The position numbers and the translations under genes are program-made. Shown piece by piece: positions 35,251-45,111 of a stretch of DNA of 54,278 nt (its first letter is position 1; each line of letters opens with the position of its first letter). Below the pieces are notes generated by a model. It saw only the letters and a program-made list of their open reading frames with translations, was not told the origin of the DNA and searched no databases. The stretch is from Nitrospira sp. UBA5698 (GTDB lineage Bacteria; Nitrospirota; Nitrospiria; Nitrospirales; Nitrospiraceae): assembly GCA_002420115.1 (NCBI GenBank), contig DIHK01000022.1, positions 17,560-71,837 of the forward strand, given 5' to 3'.

Positions 35251-35583
35251 ATGAACTGGAAGATAGTCATCGCGCTGGTGCTCTTCCTGCCGGTCTGCTG
35301 GTGGGTGGAGTTACCTCCTTTTTGGAGCGCGGTCGACATGGCGCAGCATCATGTCGAGTGTGAGGATGACTCGCATTGCAATGAAGTTGTCGTGCATCCC
35401 AAGTCGCTGGTTGATAGACCGACCTCATCGGCGGACGTGGCCATCGTCTGCGAGACGTTCACCCCTCGGAAGCCGTTTATCGCCTTGCTCTCGGACCCTC
35501 ACCGGGCGCGTGATCATCCTCCGCCGTTGTTCTACTCTCTCAGTCACAGCCTTCGTGCCCCGCCTACGCTGATTCCCGCGTAA
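35251..35583 (+). CDS. Small membrane protein with conserved RAPP-LIPA C-terminus, cassette 1
   Basis: The ATG at 35251 matches the start of the paralogue at 39520 (both begin with an NWKI-type helix); an in-frame TTG at 35239 is possible. The 110-residue product has one N-terminal hydrophobic segment, a Cys/His-containing middle (HHVECEDDSHC), and the ending PPPLFYSLSHSLRAPP plus TLIPA shared with the proteins at 39520 and 52342. The family resembles DUF2946-like small proteins that precede TonB-dependent receptors, but I do not recognise a named family. The Cys/His cluster and context hint at metal contact. It lies 91 bp before the receptor, probably co-transcribed. Confidence 0.65.
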   Translation: MNWKIVIALVLFLPVCWWVELPPFWSAVDMAQHHVECEDDSHCNEVVVHPKSLVDRPTSSADVAIVCETFTPRKPFIALLSDPHRARDHPPPLFYSLSHSLRAPPTLIPA

Positions 35584-35674
35584 CGGATTCGTTTGTCCAC
35601 TGATAGCTGCCTGTGCGGTTTGAGCACCAGTCTCTGAGATCTGGTCAGCGGCAAATCAAGAAAGGGGAATCATC

Positions 35675-38050
35675 GTGCAAGTATTCACGGTTCATCGTGC
35701 ATTCGTGTCACTCTTCCATATCTTCACCCGTCAGCCTCAGGCGGTCGGCCTCGTACTCTTCACGTTCCTGGTGACGGCCTGTGTCAGTCAGCCGAAGCCG
35801 GTTCAGACGCCACAGGCGGAGGAGGCTCCAGCGCCAGCCGAGGAGCCGATCAAGCCGTCGGCATCAACAGAAGCAGCACCCGCCGAGCCGACGGTTGCGC
35901 CGCCGGTCCCCCTTCCTGCTCCTTCGGTTACCGAGCTGCCTCGCGCGATGGAAGACGACACCCCGGTGGTGGAAGCGAGGCCGGTGCTGGTCACGGCGCA
36001 GCGCGATACCTACACGGTCATGCATGCCACCACCGCCACTAAAACCGACACTCCTCTCATGGAAACGCCGGTATCCGTGCAGGTGGTGCCGAAGCAGGTG
36101 CTACAAGACCAGCGAGTCAACCGGCTGCAGGAAGCGATCGAAAACGTCAGCGGCGTTCGTTCGAAAAATGATGACGTGGACGGCATCGCCTTCACCATTC
36201 GTGGGTTTGAAAGTTTGAACATTCTGCGCAATGGACTGAGCTTGACGGGGGGCCGCGGTTCTCAGCCGACGGTGTACGAGACCGCGAACCTTGAACGGGT
36301 GGAGGTATTGAAAGGACCGGCGTCGGTCCTGTTCGGACGGATCAGTCCTGGCGGATTGATCAATCTGGTGCCCAAGCGCCCCTTGAGCCAGCCCTACTAC
36401 AAGGTGGAACAGGAATTCGGCTCATTCAATCATTACCGTACGGTCTGGGATGCCACAGGTCCGCTTACGGAGTCGGGCGCGGTCGGTTACCGAATGACCG
36501 GATCCTATCAGGATTATGATTCGTTTCGAGACTTTCAGGGAGGGCGACGGCTATTCATCGCGCCATCGGTCAGTTTTAAGTTGAGCCGGAACACGGATTT
36601 GGTCGTTGATTTCCAGTACCAGCGGAACAGTGCGCAAAGCGACACCGGGTTCCCGGCGCTGGGCAGCGGACCGGCGCCGATCCCGCTGCGACGATCGTTT
36701 CAAGAGCCGAACGATCGGCTGGATTTTACGGGGAGTTTGAATCTTGGCTATGACCTCACCCACCGGTTTACCGACCACTGGTCGATCACCAGCCGTTTTC
36801 TCTACACCAACGGCACCATGCAACGGCGGAACATCGTGGCCACGGCATTGGATGAGGCGGCCGGGATACTCGACCGTACGGCGCAGTTTCAGAAACTCAT
36901 CGGGTCCACCTATTCGACGAATTTGGACTTGAACGGGCGGTTTGAGACCATGGGAATCCTCCACCGGGTGCTGGTGGGAGGGGACTACTTGCACGACTAT
37001 TACAACTACCAGTTCAGTCAAGGTGGCGGGAATTTCCCGATCAATATTTTCAACCCGCTCTATGGAAGTATTCCAGAGTCGGCCTTTGACGACGCCGCCA
37101 GCGGAACCGGTGGGTTCAACTTCTTTTCCACCGTGCGGGTGAGGCAAGCCGGGGTCTATTGGCAGGACCAACTCACGCTGTTCAATCGGTTGCATGTCTT
37201 GCTGGGAGGACGATACGACGATGCGGAGGTCCGGACAGGAGAGAGCGATGTGTCGCCGGCTGCGGCGTCCGCTGATCGACGGACTCGGCCGGAGGAGTCG
37301 GACAGTCAGTTCAGCCCTCGCGCTGGTCTACTCTACCAGCTTACCCCGGCTGTGAGCGTCTATGCTAGCTACTCGAAATCATTCTACGTCAACAATGGTC
37401 GCTCGGCGCTCGGCAATCCCTTGCCGCCGCAACGCGGGATCCAGTATGAAATCGGCCTCAAGACGGAACTGTCCTCTCGCCTCACGGCGACGCTGGCCCT
37501 GTTTCATCTGACCAATAAGAACGTCTTGACTGCCGACCTGTCCACGCCAGACCCGACCGACTCGGCAGCCATCGGCGAATCGCGCAGCCGCGGGATCGAA
37601 TTTGATATCGTCGGGAAGGTAACCTCCCGTCTGAATGTGATCGCTCATTATGCCTATCTCGATACCGAGGTGACGAAAGACAACAGCGGACTGGAAGGTA
37701 ATCGATTGATCAATGCGCCGCGACACTCTGGCCGTCTCTTTGCCGTCTATCATCTGGGCGGTGATGATGGGTTGGGCTGGCGGGTCGGTGGAGGGGTGAC
37801 GGTCGCGAGCAAGACGGTCGGGGACCCGGAGAATACCTTTGATCTCCCGGCGTATACCCGATTAGACGCTTTGGCCAGTTATACGATGACCGTCGGTGGG
37901 AAGCTGCTTACCGCGCAGCTCAACTTGCGCAATCTCACGAACGTACAGTATTTCAACGGCGCCGATACCTTCTATAACGCCGGTCCTCGATTCGGTCTGT
38001 ACCCTGCGCCGCCGTTCACGGCGATCGGGACGATCCGGCTGGAGTTTTGA
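35675..38050 (+). CDS. TonB-dependent receptor with lipobox, cassette 1
   Basis: The 791-residue product starts at a GTG with AAAGGGG upstream. The N-terminus ends in a lipobox (LVTAC), then KPV and a Pro/Ala/Glu-rich linker to about residue 95. The plug follows: TDTPLMETPVSVQVVPKQVL, the IRGFES segment and the ERVEVLKGPASVLFGR motif. A 22-strand-type barrel ends in Phe (RLEF). No STN signalling domain is present. The pattern is that of siderophore receptors of the FhuA/FpvA group. A lipid anchor on a TonB-dependent receptor is unusual and is shared by all three receptors here. Confidence 0.9.
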   Translation: MQVFTVHRAFVSLFHIFTRQPQAVGLVLFTFLVTACVSQPKPVQTPQAEEAPAPAEEPIKPSASTEAAPAEPTVAPPVPLPAPSVTELPRAMEDDTPVVEARPVLVTAQRDTYTVMHATTATKTDTPLMETPVSVQVVPKQVLQDQRVNRLQEAIENVSGVRSKNDDVDGIAFTIRGFESLNILRNGLSLTGGRGSQPTVYETANLERVEVLKGPASVLFGRISPGGLINLVPKRPLSQPYYKVEQEFGSFNHYRTVWDATGPLTESGAVGYRMTGSYQDYDSFRDFQGGRRLFIAPSVSFKLSRNTDLVVDFQYQRNSAQSDTGFPALGSGPAPIPLRRSFQEPNDRLDFTGSLNLGYDLTHRFTDHWSITSRFLYTNGTMQRRNIVATALDEAAGILDRTAQFQKLIGSTYSTNLDLNGRFETMGILHRVLVGGDYLHDYYNYQFSQGGGNFPINIFNPLYGSIPESAFDDAASGTGGFNFFSTVRVRQAGVYWQDQLTLFNRLHVLLGGRYDDAEVRTGESDVSPAAASADRRTRPEESDSQFSPRAGLLYQLTPAVSVYASYSKSFYVNNGRSALGNPLPPQRGIQYEIGLKTELSSRLTATLALFHLTNKNVLTADLSTPDPTDSAAIGESRSRGIEFDIVGKVTSRLNVIAHYAYLDTEVTKDNSGLEGNRLINAPRHSGRLFAVYHLGGDDGLGWRVGGGVTVASKTVGDPENTFDLPAYTRLDALASYTMTVGGKLLTAQLNLRNLTNVQYFNGADTFYNAGPRFGLYPAPPFTAIGTIRLEF

Positions 38051-38086
38051 CCGGGCGGGCAGCGTTATCTGGAGCGATGACCAGCA

Positions 38087-39352
38087 GTGAAGATGCCGGT
38101 AATTATGTGGACACGTACCCTCTGGATCAAGATCCACCGCTGGGCCGGGCTGGTGATGGCGGGGTTTCTGATCATCGTCGGCCTGACGGGGAGCCTACTC
38201 GCGTTCTATCCGGAACTCCAGCGGGCTCTGAACCCGCACTGGTATCGCGACCGGCAGCCGAGCACGTGGCTCCCGGCTGCTGCCCTGGCCGAGCAGGTTG
38301 AGGCGCGAGATACTCGGGTGCGCGTGATCCGGGTCGAACTCCACGCGTTTGACGAGACGACCACGGCTTGGGTAGCTCCACGCCTCGATCCGGCGACACA
38401 TGAACTCGTTGAGCTGGATGCTGATCGACTGATCCTTGATCCTGCAACCGGGGACGTATTGGATCGGCGTCGGTATGCCGCCATCACCCAAGGGTGGGGC
38501 AATCTCATGGATTTCATCTATGCCCTACACTATGCGCTCGCCCTCGACATGACGGGTATGTGGATTCTTGGCATCTGCGCCTTGGTCTGGACCCTGGATT
38601 GTTTTGTGGGGTTCTATCTGACATTCCCTGCTCGGCAACCGCGCGGCGGACAAGCCGGTGGAGTTCAGAAACAGGCAAGGAGTTCCTGGTGGAGCCGCTG
38701 GAAGCCGGCTTGGTTAGTGAAGTGGGGGAGTTCGGCCTACCGGCTCAACTTCGATTTGCATCGAGCTGGGGGATTATGGACCTGGGTGCTGCTCCTGATC
38801 TTTGCCTGGTCGAGCGTGTTCATGAATTTGTGGGACACGGTCTATACCTGGACAACCCAAGCGTTTGTCGAATACCACATGCCCTGGACAGAGGTTCCGG
38901 TGTTGGCGCAGCCGCTCGAACAACCACAACTGTCCTGGCGAGAGGCGCAGGCGCGTGGCGAGGCCTTGATAGTGGAACAGGCTGCGCAACACAGGTTTGT
39001 CGTGGAACAGCCGGTGGCCTTAGGGTTCGACGCGGAACGTGGCACCTACACCTGGCAAGTCCGCACGAACCGGGAGATCGACGACCGTAGCCGGCGCTGG
39101 ACGACGCAAGTATTTTTTGATGCGGAGACCGGCGCGTTGAAGTTCACGCTCCTGCCGAGCGGGCAATATACCGGCAACACCATCACCAACTGGCTCTATG
39201 CCTTGCACATGGCCAATGTGTTCGGGTTGCCCTATCGGATCCTGGTCTGCCTGGTGGGCCTCGTCGTGACGATGCTCTCGATCACCGGAGTCTACATCTG
39301 GTGGAAAAAGCGGCGCTCGCGGGTGATTGCGTTCGCACGGCGGGTGGCGTAG
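38087..39352 (+). CDS. PepSY-associated transmembrane protein, cassette 1
   Basis: The 421-residue product starts at a GTG with GGAG 12 bases upstream; ATG 38093 is an alternative. It begins with the PepSY_TM pattern (IKIHRWAGLVMAGFLIIVGLTGSLLAFYPEL) and has four or five membrane helices around two periplasmic PepSY-like loops. The last helix ends in YIWWKKRR. Relatives near siderophore receptors are proposed to be inner-membrane reductases that free iron. Conserved histidines in helices 1 and 3 could bind haem. It lies 36 bp after the receptor gene. Confidence 0.82.
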   Translation: MKMPVIMWTRTLWIKIHRWAGLVMAGFLIIVGLTGSLLAFYPELQRALNPHWYRDRQPSTWLPAAALAEQVEARDTRVRVIRVELHAFDETTTAWVAPRLDPATHELVELDADRLILDPATGDVLDRRRYAAITQGWGNLMDFIYALHYALALDMTGMWILGICALVWTLDCFVGFYLTFPARQPRGGQAGGVQKQARSSWWSRWKPAWLVKWGSSAYRLNFDLHRAGGLWTWVLLLIFAWSSVFMNLWDTVYTWTTQAFVEYHMPWTEVPVLAQPLEQPQLSWREAQARGEALIVEQAAQHRFVVEQPVALGFDAERGTYTWQVRTNREIDDRSRRWTTQVFFDAETGALKFTLLPSGQYTGNTITNWLYALHMANVFGLPYRILVCLVGLVVTMLSITGVYIWWKKRRSRVIAFARRVA

Positions 39353-39428
39353 AGACGGCAAGAACGGCTCGCTCTGTCATGACAGAGTGCGGGCATTGTT
39401 CAGGGGTAGCCTGAGGTTGTGATTTCGT

Positions 39429-39490
39429 CACAACTGTAGCATCTGTGCGCAGTTTGGCTAGACAGAACCAGATGCGGTCTGGTATTCACA
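39429..39490 (+). promoter_or_regulatory. Island-type promoter element, copy d (receptor cassette 2)
   Basis: GTCAC is at 39429-39433, GTAGCAT at 39438-39444, and TAGACA at 39461-39466, 22 bp after the GTAGCAT TAG. An 18-bp spacer leads to TATTCA (39485-39490). The next gene starts 30 bp after the -10 candidate. Confidence 0.52.
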
Positions 39491-39519
39491 GGGCCCGATA
39501 TTCCTAGTGGCATGTCTGT

Positions 39520-39858
39520 ATGCGGGTACTGAACTGGAAGATACTGACTGCGCTGCTGCTCTTTCCTGCCGTCTACTGTTGGTGTGGGATTCAAATCCCG
39601 TTAGGCGGGGCTGTGGCCTTCGCCACGCATATGGCGGAAGAAGGGCAGCACTGTGACGACAGCTGTCCGCACCCGTCTCCGCTTCTCGAGAAACAACCAG
39701 AGTCAAAATTTGTTACTCTTCTGAGTGATACGGCTCTTCGAGAGATACCGCTCATCGCCCTGCTCCCAACTCCTCGTCTGGTGCAGGAGCGTCCACCGCC
39801 ATTATTCTCTTCCCTCAGCCACAGCTTCCGTGCGCCGCCCACGCTGATTCCCGCGTAA
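39520..39858 (+). CDS. Small membrane protein with conserved RAPP-LIPA C-terminus, cassette 2
   Basis: The 112-residue product has a hydrophobic N-terminus (NWKILTALLLFPAVYCW), a Cys/His middle (HCDDSCPHPS) and the PPPLFSSLSHSFRAPP-TLIPA ending. It is a paralogue of the proteins at 35251 and 52342. DNA identity with the 35251 gene is strongest over the last 60 bases and continues about 20 bases past the stop codon. No strong ribosome-binding site precedes the ATG. Function unknown; position suggests a helper of the receptor or reductase. Confidence 0.65.
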   Translation: MRVLNWKILTALLLFPAVYCWCGIQIPLGGAVAFATHMAEEGQHCDDSCPHPSPLLEKQPESKFVTLLSDTALREIPLIALLPTPRLVQERPPPLFSSLSHSFRAPPTLIPA

Positions 39859-39947
39859 CGCATTCGTTCGTCCATTGAACGCCGGCGCAGTCTCAAGGGG
39901 CACTGGCCTCCAGAGACCTGCCTGGGAACAGCGAAAGGGGAATCATC

Positions 39948-42368
39948 GTGCGAGCAGTCAAGATTTATCAGCAGGCATTGTCATTGTGTCGTGCCGTTAT
40001 CCGAAGAATGGCTGTAGGAAGTCTCTTGTTGGTCATGCTCATAACGACCGCTTGTATCGGCCCAATCAAGCCGGTGCCGACCGCTCACAAACAGGAGCCA
40101 CCGCCTCAATTCACCGACACCGCAGATGCGGCAAAGTCATCTGAGCCGACTCCACCTCAACCAGTATCGGCCCCATTTTCGGAGGCGGCGCTTCCACTCC
40201 CAGTGCCGGGCATAGGGCAGCCCGATTCTCCGGCGCAGCAAGAGGAACTGCCTGTCGTGGAGTCGCGACCTGTGCAGGTGGTTGCTCAGCGGGAGTCGTA
40301 CAGTGTGAGCAACAGCGTCGTTGGGATGAGAAACAACGTTCCGCTCATGCACTCGCCAGTCTCGGTTCAGGTGGTGCTGAAGGCGGTGTTGCAAGATCAG
40401 CAGGCCATCAGGCTCCAGGACGCGTTGAAGAACGTGAGCGGGGTGCAGCCCACTGCGACCGGAGGCGAATATGACAACTTCCTGATCCGCGGGTTCAGTA
40501 CGGAGTATGGCCTCTTCCGCAATGGAATGAGGTTGACGAATCTCGTCTACGACCTGGCGAACGTGGAGCGTATCGAGGTTGTCAAAGGTCCGGCGGCGAT
40601 GTTGTATGGGCGGATTGAGCCGGGCGGCATGATCAACGTGGTCACGAACAAGCCGTCGGATACGCCGTACTATTCCATTCAACAACAATTCGGCTCCTAT
40701 GGGCTGTCCCGCACCGTCGTGAATGCCACCGGGCCGCTCACGTCGGACGGGAGCTTGGCCTATCGGCTCGATCTGAGTTATCGGGATAGTGACTCTTTTC
40801 GTGACTTTGTCAGCCGTGAACGGATCTTCGTCGCCCCGAGCCTCCGCTGGAGGCCCACGAACGCAACCGAGTTTAATCTCAGTGCCGAATATATTCACGA
40901 TGACTATGTGACGGATAACGGTATCCCGGCTCGTGGCAATCGTGTGGCGAATGTGCCGATCAGCACGTTCTATCATCAGCCGGGATTCCCCCGGGATCGG
41001 ATCGAGGGACCGATGGTGGATTTCAATTGGTCGCACAAACTGAGCGAGAATTGGGTCATCAAAAACGGGTTTGTGGCGCGATTTTTGACCTATCGGTTCC
41101 GCAGTGTCCCCATTGCCTATTTTCAGCCGCTCTTGGACGATCCGACGACCCCGATGGTGCGGCGGGGGATCTATTCCGAAGATTTTCATCGGGATACCTA
41201 CAATGTATTTCTCGATCTCAACGGCAAATTCGAGACGTGGGGGATCAAGCACAATGTGTTGGTGGGGGGTGACTACTATCAACTCAAAACGACCAACAGC
41301 GGGTTCTTCGGTGTGAATGCTCTTCCGGTCGACTTTTTTACTAATGTGAATGTGTTCAATCCGGTCTATCCGTCGATGGACCCTGCGTTGTTCGATACCT
41401 TACGGCGGAACTCGCCGAACGATTTTGGGGTCATAAAAGACTCCTGGTTCGGCCTGTATTTCCAAGATCAGATTACGCTCTGGGATAAACTGCACATTCT
41501 TGGTGGGGGGCGCTACGACTGGGCGAAGCTCTCACAGGGATTTTCGACGACGTCATTCAACGATATTGTCAGAGAGAATCTCAACGACGATAAGTTCAGT
41601 CCGCGAGTCGGAGTGGTCTATCAACCCTGGTCGTGGCTGTCGTTGTACGGCAACTACTCCGAATCTTTCGGCGCGACCAACAGTGGACGGACGATTTCCG
41701 GCCAACCGCTGGCCCCTAAGGCCGCGAGTCAGTACGAGGGAGGGATCAAGATGGAATTCTTCGAGGGACAACTGACCTCAAACCTTGCCTTCTACCGTAT
41801 TACCCAACGCAACCTGCCTGCGCAGGTCACAGATCTGGCCTTCTCCACTCTCGGCAAGGCGCGCAGTCAGGGTGTCGAGTTTGATCTCGCAGGCCGGCTG
41901 CAGAACGGAATCAGCGTGATCGGGACCTACGCCTATACAGATGCCTCGCTCATCGAGGATCAAGGGCTCGCCTTCGACATCAACGGCAATATCGTCGGGA
42001 CGACGAGCGGTAACCGTGGACGCTCATTGCCCAATGTGCCGCTCCACTCCGGCAGCTTCTGGCTGAAGTACGATGTGCAGCACAAGCCGTTGCAGGGATT
42101 GAGCGTGGGTACCGGGGTGTATCTGGCCTCGGAACGTCAAGGCTCGCTGGAGAACACGTATCAGCTCCCTGGCTTTGTGCGGTGGGATGCCTATGGCGCC
42201 TATCGGATGCAGCTCGGGCCGACCAGGCTGACGGCGCAAGTGAATGTGTACAACCTTCTGGGCCAGCGGTATTTCTACGCCAGTCATATCTCGAACTTTT
42301 CACCGGCCTATAACATGCCGGGGGAGCCGCTGATGGTGATCGGATCACTGCGGTTGGAGTACTTCTAG
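39948..42368 (+). CDS. TonB-dependent receptor with lipobox, cassette 2
   Basis: The 806-residue product starts at a GTG behind AAAGGGG, the same context as in cassette 1. The lipobox is ITTAC at about residues 32-36, followed by KPVPT and a Pro/Glu-rich linker to about 110. The plug contains VPLMHSPVSVQVV, LIRGFSTEYG and ERIEVVKGPAAMLYGRIEPGG. The barrel ends RLEYF. It resembles siderophore receptors (FhuA/FpvA type) without an STN domain. Confidence 0.9.
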   Translation: MRAVKIYQQALSLCRAVIRRMAVGSLLLVMLITTACIGPIKPVPTAHKQEPPPQFTDTADAAKSSEPTPPQPVSAPFSEAALPLPVPGIGQPDSPAQQEELPVVESRPVQVVAQRESYSVSNSVVGMRNNVPLMHSPVSVQVVLKAVLQDQQAIRLQDALKNVSGVQPTATGGEYDNFLIRGFSTEYGLFRNGMRLTNLVYDLANVERIEVVKGPAAMLYGRIEPGGMINVVTNKPSDTPYYSIQQQFGSYGLSRTVVNATGPLTSDGSLAYRLDLSYRDSDSFRDFVSRERIFVAPSLRWRPTNATEFNLSAEYIHDDYVTDNGIPARGNRVANVPISTFYHQPGFPRDRIEGPMVDFNWSHKLSENWVIKNGFVARFLTYRFRSVPIAYFQPLLDDPTTPMVRRGIYSEDFHRDTYNVFLDLNGKFETWGIKHNVLVGGDYYQLKTTNSGFFGVNALPVDFFTNVNVFNPVYPSMDPALFDTLRRNSPNDFGVIKDSWFGLYFQDQITLWDKLHILGGGRYDWAKLSQGFSTTSFNDIVRENLNDDKFSPRVGVVYQPWSWLSLYGNYSESFGATNSGRTISGQPLAPKAASQYEGGIKMEFFEGQLTSNLAFYRITQRNLPAQVTDLAFSTLGKARSQGVEFDLAGRLQNGISVIGTYAYTDASLIEDQGLAFDINGNIVGTTSGNRGRSLPNVPLHSGSFWLKYDVQHKPLQGLSVGTGVYLASERQGSLENTYQLPGFVRWDAYGAYRMQLGPTRLTAQVNVYNLLGQRYFYASHISNFSPAYNMPGEPLMVIGSLRLEYF

Positions 42369-42491
42369 CCATGAACGACAGGACGGATCTGGCAGATGAA
42401 TGAAAGCAGAGTTGAAGGAGAAGAGGCGCGAGCGCTTCGCGGTTAGGGCCAACAGACCGATTGGTTGGCCCCTATAGGGGAGAGCATCGTG

Positions 42492-43742
42492 ATGGCCCGT
42501 GCGTTCTGGGTCAAACTGCACCGATGGGCCGGGTTGGCGATGGCGGGTTTCCTCGTCATCGTCGGCCTGACGGGGAGCCTGCTCGCGTTTTATCCGGAAC
42601 TCGAGCGGCTGATGCATCCGCATTGGTACCCTGATCGCGATCCATCCACGTGGCTAGGCGCCGGTGGGCTCGCTGAGCGCCTGGAAACGGCTGAGCCATG
42701 GCTGCGAGTGACTCAGGTGTCGGTACAGGGATTTGATGGCGCGACCTCCGCTTGGGTAGAGCCGCGTCTCGATCCGATGACTAGGGGGCCATTCGAGCTC
42801 GGGTACGACTATGTGGTGCTTGATCCGACGACAGGGACGGTGCTCGACCGGATTCAGTGGGGAACCCTGCGTCAGGGGTGGACCGGTCTGATGTCGTTTG
42901 TCTATGCGTTGCACTATGCGCTAGCGCTGGACATGCCGGGGGTATGGGTGTTGGGCATCTGCGCTCTAGTCTGGACCGTGGATTGTTTTGTCGGCCTGTA
43001 TCTCACGTTTCCCACACGGCGTCCGCAAGCTGGTGGGGTGCATACTGGAGAAGGACAGGGTGGTCGGAGTTGGTGTCAGCGCTGGCAGCCCGCTTGGATG
43101 GTCAAGTGGACTGCCAGTACCTATCGCCTGAACTTCGATCTGCATCGGGCCGGGGGATTGTGGACCTGGGTGCTGTTGCTGATCTTCGCCTGGTCCAGTG
43201 TGTATATGAACCTCTGGGATACGGTCTACACCTGGACCACCCGCGTGATGTTCGAATACCACCCGGTCTGGGCCGAACTGCATCCGCTCCAGCATCCGAG
43301 TGACACGCACAGCCTGAGCTGGATCGAGGCGCAGTCGGTCGGTGATCGGTTGATCGCAGAACAGGCTACTCAACGTGGTTTTCTTGTGAAGCGACCGGTG
43401 GCGCTGCGATTCGATCGCAGTCTTGGCGTGTACCAATATCAAGTGGAAAGCAATCGGGAAATCGACGACCGTCCCCGCCGCTACACCACGCAAGTGTTCT
43501 TCGACGCCGATACCGGCGCGCTGAAGGTAGCGCTCTTCCCCAGCGGCCAGTACACAGGCAATACCATCAGCAACTGGCTGTATGCGCTGCATATGGCCAA
43601 TGTGTTTGGACTGCCGTACCGGATCTTGGTCTGTGTGATGGGGCTCGTCGTGACCATGCTTTCTGGTACCGGAGTCTACATCTGGTGGAAGAAACGGCGC
43701 TCGCGGCTCGTGGCCGCCAGCCGCCGAATCGCGGCAATATGA
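42492..43742 (+). CDS. PepSY-associated transmembrane protein, cassette 2
   Basis: The ATG at 42492 (or GTG 42489) follows GGGGAG. The product of about 416 residues is closely similar over its full length to the PepSY protein of cassette 1: KLHRWAGLAMAGF at the start, FVYALHYALALDMPGVWVLG in the middle, and YIWWKKRR at the end. Predicted role: inner-membrane ligand or metal reductase paired with the receptor at 39948. It is followed 56 bp later by exbB. Confidence 0.82.
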   Translation: MARAFWVKLHRWAGLAMAGFLVIVGLTGSLLAFYPELERLMHPHWYPDRDPSTWLGAGGLAERLETAEPWLRVTQVSVQGFDGATSAWVEPRLDPMTRGPFELGYDYVVLDPTTGTVLDRIQWGTLRQGWTGLMSFVYALHYALALDMPGVWVLGICALVWTVDCFVGLYLTFPTRRPQAGGVHTGEGQGGRSWCQRWQPAWMVKWTASTYRLNFDLHRAGGLWTWVLLLIFAWSSVYMNLWDTVYTWTTRVMFEYHPVWAELHPLQHPSDTHSLSWIEAQSVGDRLIAEQATQRGFLVKRPVALRFDRSLGVYQYQVESNREIDDRPRRYTTQVFFDADTGALKVALFPSGQYTGNTISNWLYALHMANVFGLPYRILVCVMGLVVTMLSGTGVYIWWKKRRSRLVAASRRIAAI

Positions 43743-43798
43743 ATCTTGAGGGTAGGAGGGGTGGAAACAGACTACATCGAAGGGAGGGTAGCTACAAT

Positions 43799-44224
43799 AT
43801 GGAGAATTTGAAGTACGCGGTGGATTACGGTGTGATCGGCTTACTGGCGGTGCTCGCGTTGTGGGCAGGGATCGTGGCGGTTGAGCGATGGCGATTCTAT
43901 GCGGGTGTGAACCCTGCGCAGTTTGCCACGTTGCAAACCTATGAAATCGCATTGACGCAACGCTTGGTCGTGATCGGCACCATTGCTGCGAATGCCCCTT
44001 ATATCGGTCTGCTGGGAACTGTGCTGGGTATCATGCTCACCTTCCACACGATGGGGACGACCGGCGCTCTGGCCGTCAGCTCGATCATGATCGGGCTGAG
44101 CTTGGCGCTTAAGGCCACGGCGGTGGGTTTGCTCGTCGCGATTCCCTGTGTGGTTATGAACAATGTATTGCGCCGTCGCGTGAATGAACTGCTCACTTTG
44201 TACAAGGTGCAGCATGGAGCGTGA
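43799..44224 (+). CDS. exbB: ExbB-like proton-channel protein (MotA/TolQ/ExbB family)
   Basis: The ATG at 43799 follows GGGAGGG; longer frames enter the previous gene. The 141-residue product has three membrane helices and the family segments NAPYIGLLGTVLGIMLTF and ALKATAVGLLVAIP. It is shorter than E. coli ExbB (244 residues), like the compact ExbB of some TonB systems. With ExbD and TonB it energises the three receptors of the island. Confidence 0.88.
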   Translation: MENLKYAVDYGVIGLLAVLALWAGIVAVERWRFYAGVNPAQFATLQTYEIALTQRLVVIGTIAANAPYIGLLGTVLGIMLTFHTMGTTGALAVSSIMIGLSLALKATAVGLLVAIPCVVMNNVLRRRVNELLTLYKVQHGA

Positions 44225-44588
44225 GGTCAATCAGATCAACGTCGTGCCTCTCGTCGATGTAATGCTCGTGCTGCTGGTGATCGTGCTGACGACCGCGACC
44301 TTCATCTCGACCGGACAAGTGCCGGTCAATCTGGCCAAGGCGAAGGAAACCAGCGACCGACAAGACGCGCCGATCGTGGTCACCCTCACCGCGGAGGGAA
44401 GTCTCTTTCTCAATGATCGGGCGGTGGAAGAAGGTGGGCTGTCATCACTGCTTCGGACTTATCAAAAGGAATCACCGGTCGTCGTTCGGGCCGACCGGGT
44501 GACGCTGCTGGAACGGTTTGTCGGCATCGTAGATGAAATCCGCAGCCTCGGATTTCACCAAGTCAGCCTGGAAGTGGTCAAGTTATGA
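44214..44588 (+). CDS. exbD: ExbD-like protein
   Basis: The ATG at 44214 overlaps the end of exbB by 11 bp, with AAGGTGC upstream. The 124-residue product has the hallmark cytoplasmic start and single helix: INVVPLVDVMLVLLVIVLTT with the proton-carrying Asp, then a periplasmic domain ending in FHQVSLEVV. It forms the stator with ExbB. Confidence 0.9.
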   Translation: MEREVNQINVVPLVDVMLVLLVIVLTTATFISTGQVPVNLAKAKETSDRQDAPIVVTLTAEGSLFLNDRAVEEGGLSSLLRTYQKESPVVVRADRVTLLERFVGIVDEIRSLGFHQVSLEVVKL

Positions 44589-44626
44589 CGTGGCTTGCCA
44601 GTGTTCGATGTTATCGAGCCTCATCT

Positions 44627-44680
44627 GTAGCATCCGCGAGCAACCATCGGTAGACAATACTTCTCGCAGCCGACTACAGT
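44627..44680 (+). promoter_or_regulatory. Island-type promoter element, copy e (receptor cassette 3)
   Basis: GTAGCAT is at 44627-44633, GAGCAAC at 44638-44644 and GTAGACA at 44650-44656. TAGACA, an 18-bp spacer and TACAGT (44675-44680) complete it. The GTCAC box is not present here. The likely GTG start of the small protein lies 32 bp further. Confidence 0.52.
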
Positions 44681-44712
44681 TGTTGTGGAAGTTTCTCCAC
44701 GTAGGGTGTTTC

Positions 44713-45111
44713 GTGTATCACGCGTTCCGCTTCATCCAATCCCGTCGAGGGTCCGGTAGGGGGGCTCGCCTGTTGGGCGTCATGGCGTGCCTGCTTATCG
44801 GCATCCACCTCGTGGCCGGCTATGTCTGCATGTCCTGCACATATCCGACGGAAGAGCCACGCGTACGGTCCTTCCATCTCCATAGCGGGGAGGATCGCAA
44901 CCCCTGCCATCATGGCAGGCCTGAGCCGAATCCATTGACAGCCTGGGCCTGTGCGGTGACGCAGGACGATCAGGCGTTTGTCCTGCCGGAAACACCTAGA
45001 CTTCCGATCCTCATATCGGTCTTCTTGCCGTTTCACGAGCCGATCTCGCCATCGAACAATGCGACGCTGATCGCGGCCGTTGGTCGTGGGCCTCCCTCCC
45101 TCTACTCCTAA
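44713..45111 (+). CDS. Small membrane protein, cassette 3 (divergent)
   Basis: The GTG at 44713 follows a GTAGGG stretch; upstream in-frame starts at 44533 would lie inside exbD and before the promoter element. The 132-residue product has a basic N-terminus, one hydrophobic helix (LLGVMACLLIGIHLVAGYVC) and a Cys/His-rich centre (CMSC, CHHGRPEP). It ends RGPPSLYS rather than RAPP-LIPA. It takes the same place before a receptor as the proteins at 35251 and 39520 and is therefore treated as a divergent member. Function unknown. Confidence 0.5.
   Translation: MYHAFRFIQSRRGSGRGARLLGVMACLLIGIHLVAGYVCMSCTYPTEEPRVRSFHLHSGEDRNPCHHGRPEPNPLTAWACAVTQDDQAFVLPETPRLPILISVFLPFHEPISPSNNATLIAAVGRGPPSLYS

Noticed and set aside
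43685..43798. 38-residue N-terminal extension of ExbB
   Set aside because: It runs inside the end of the PepSY gene, while the ATG at 43799 has a strong GGGAGGG and gives a normal ExbB start.
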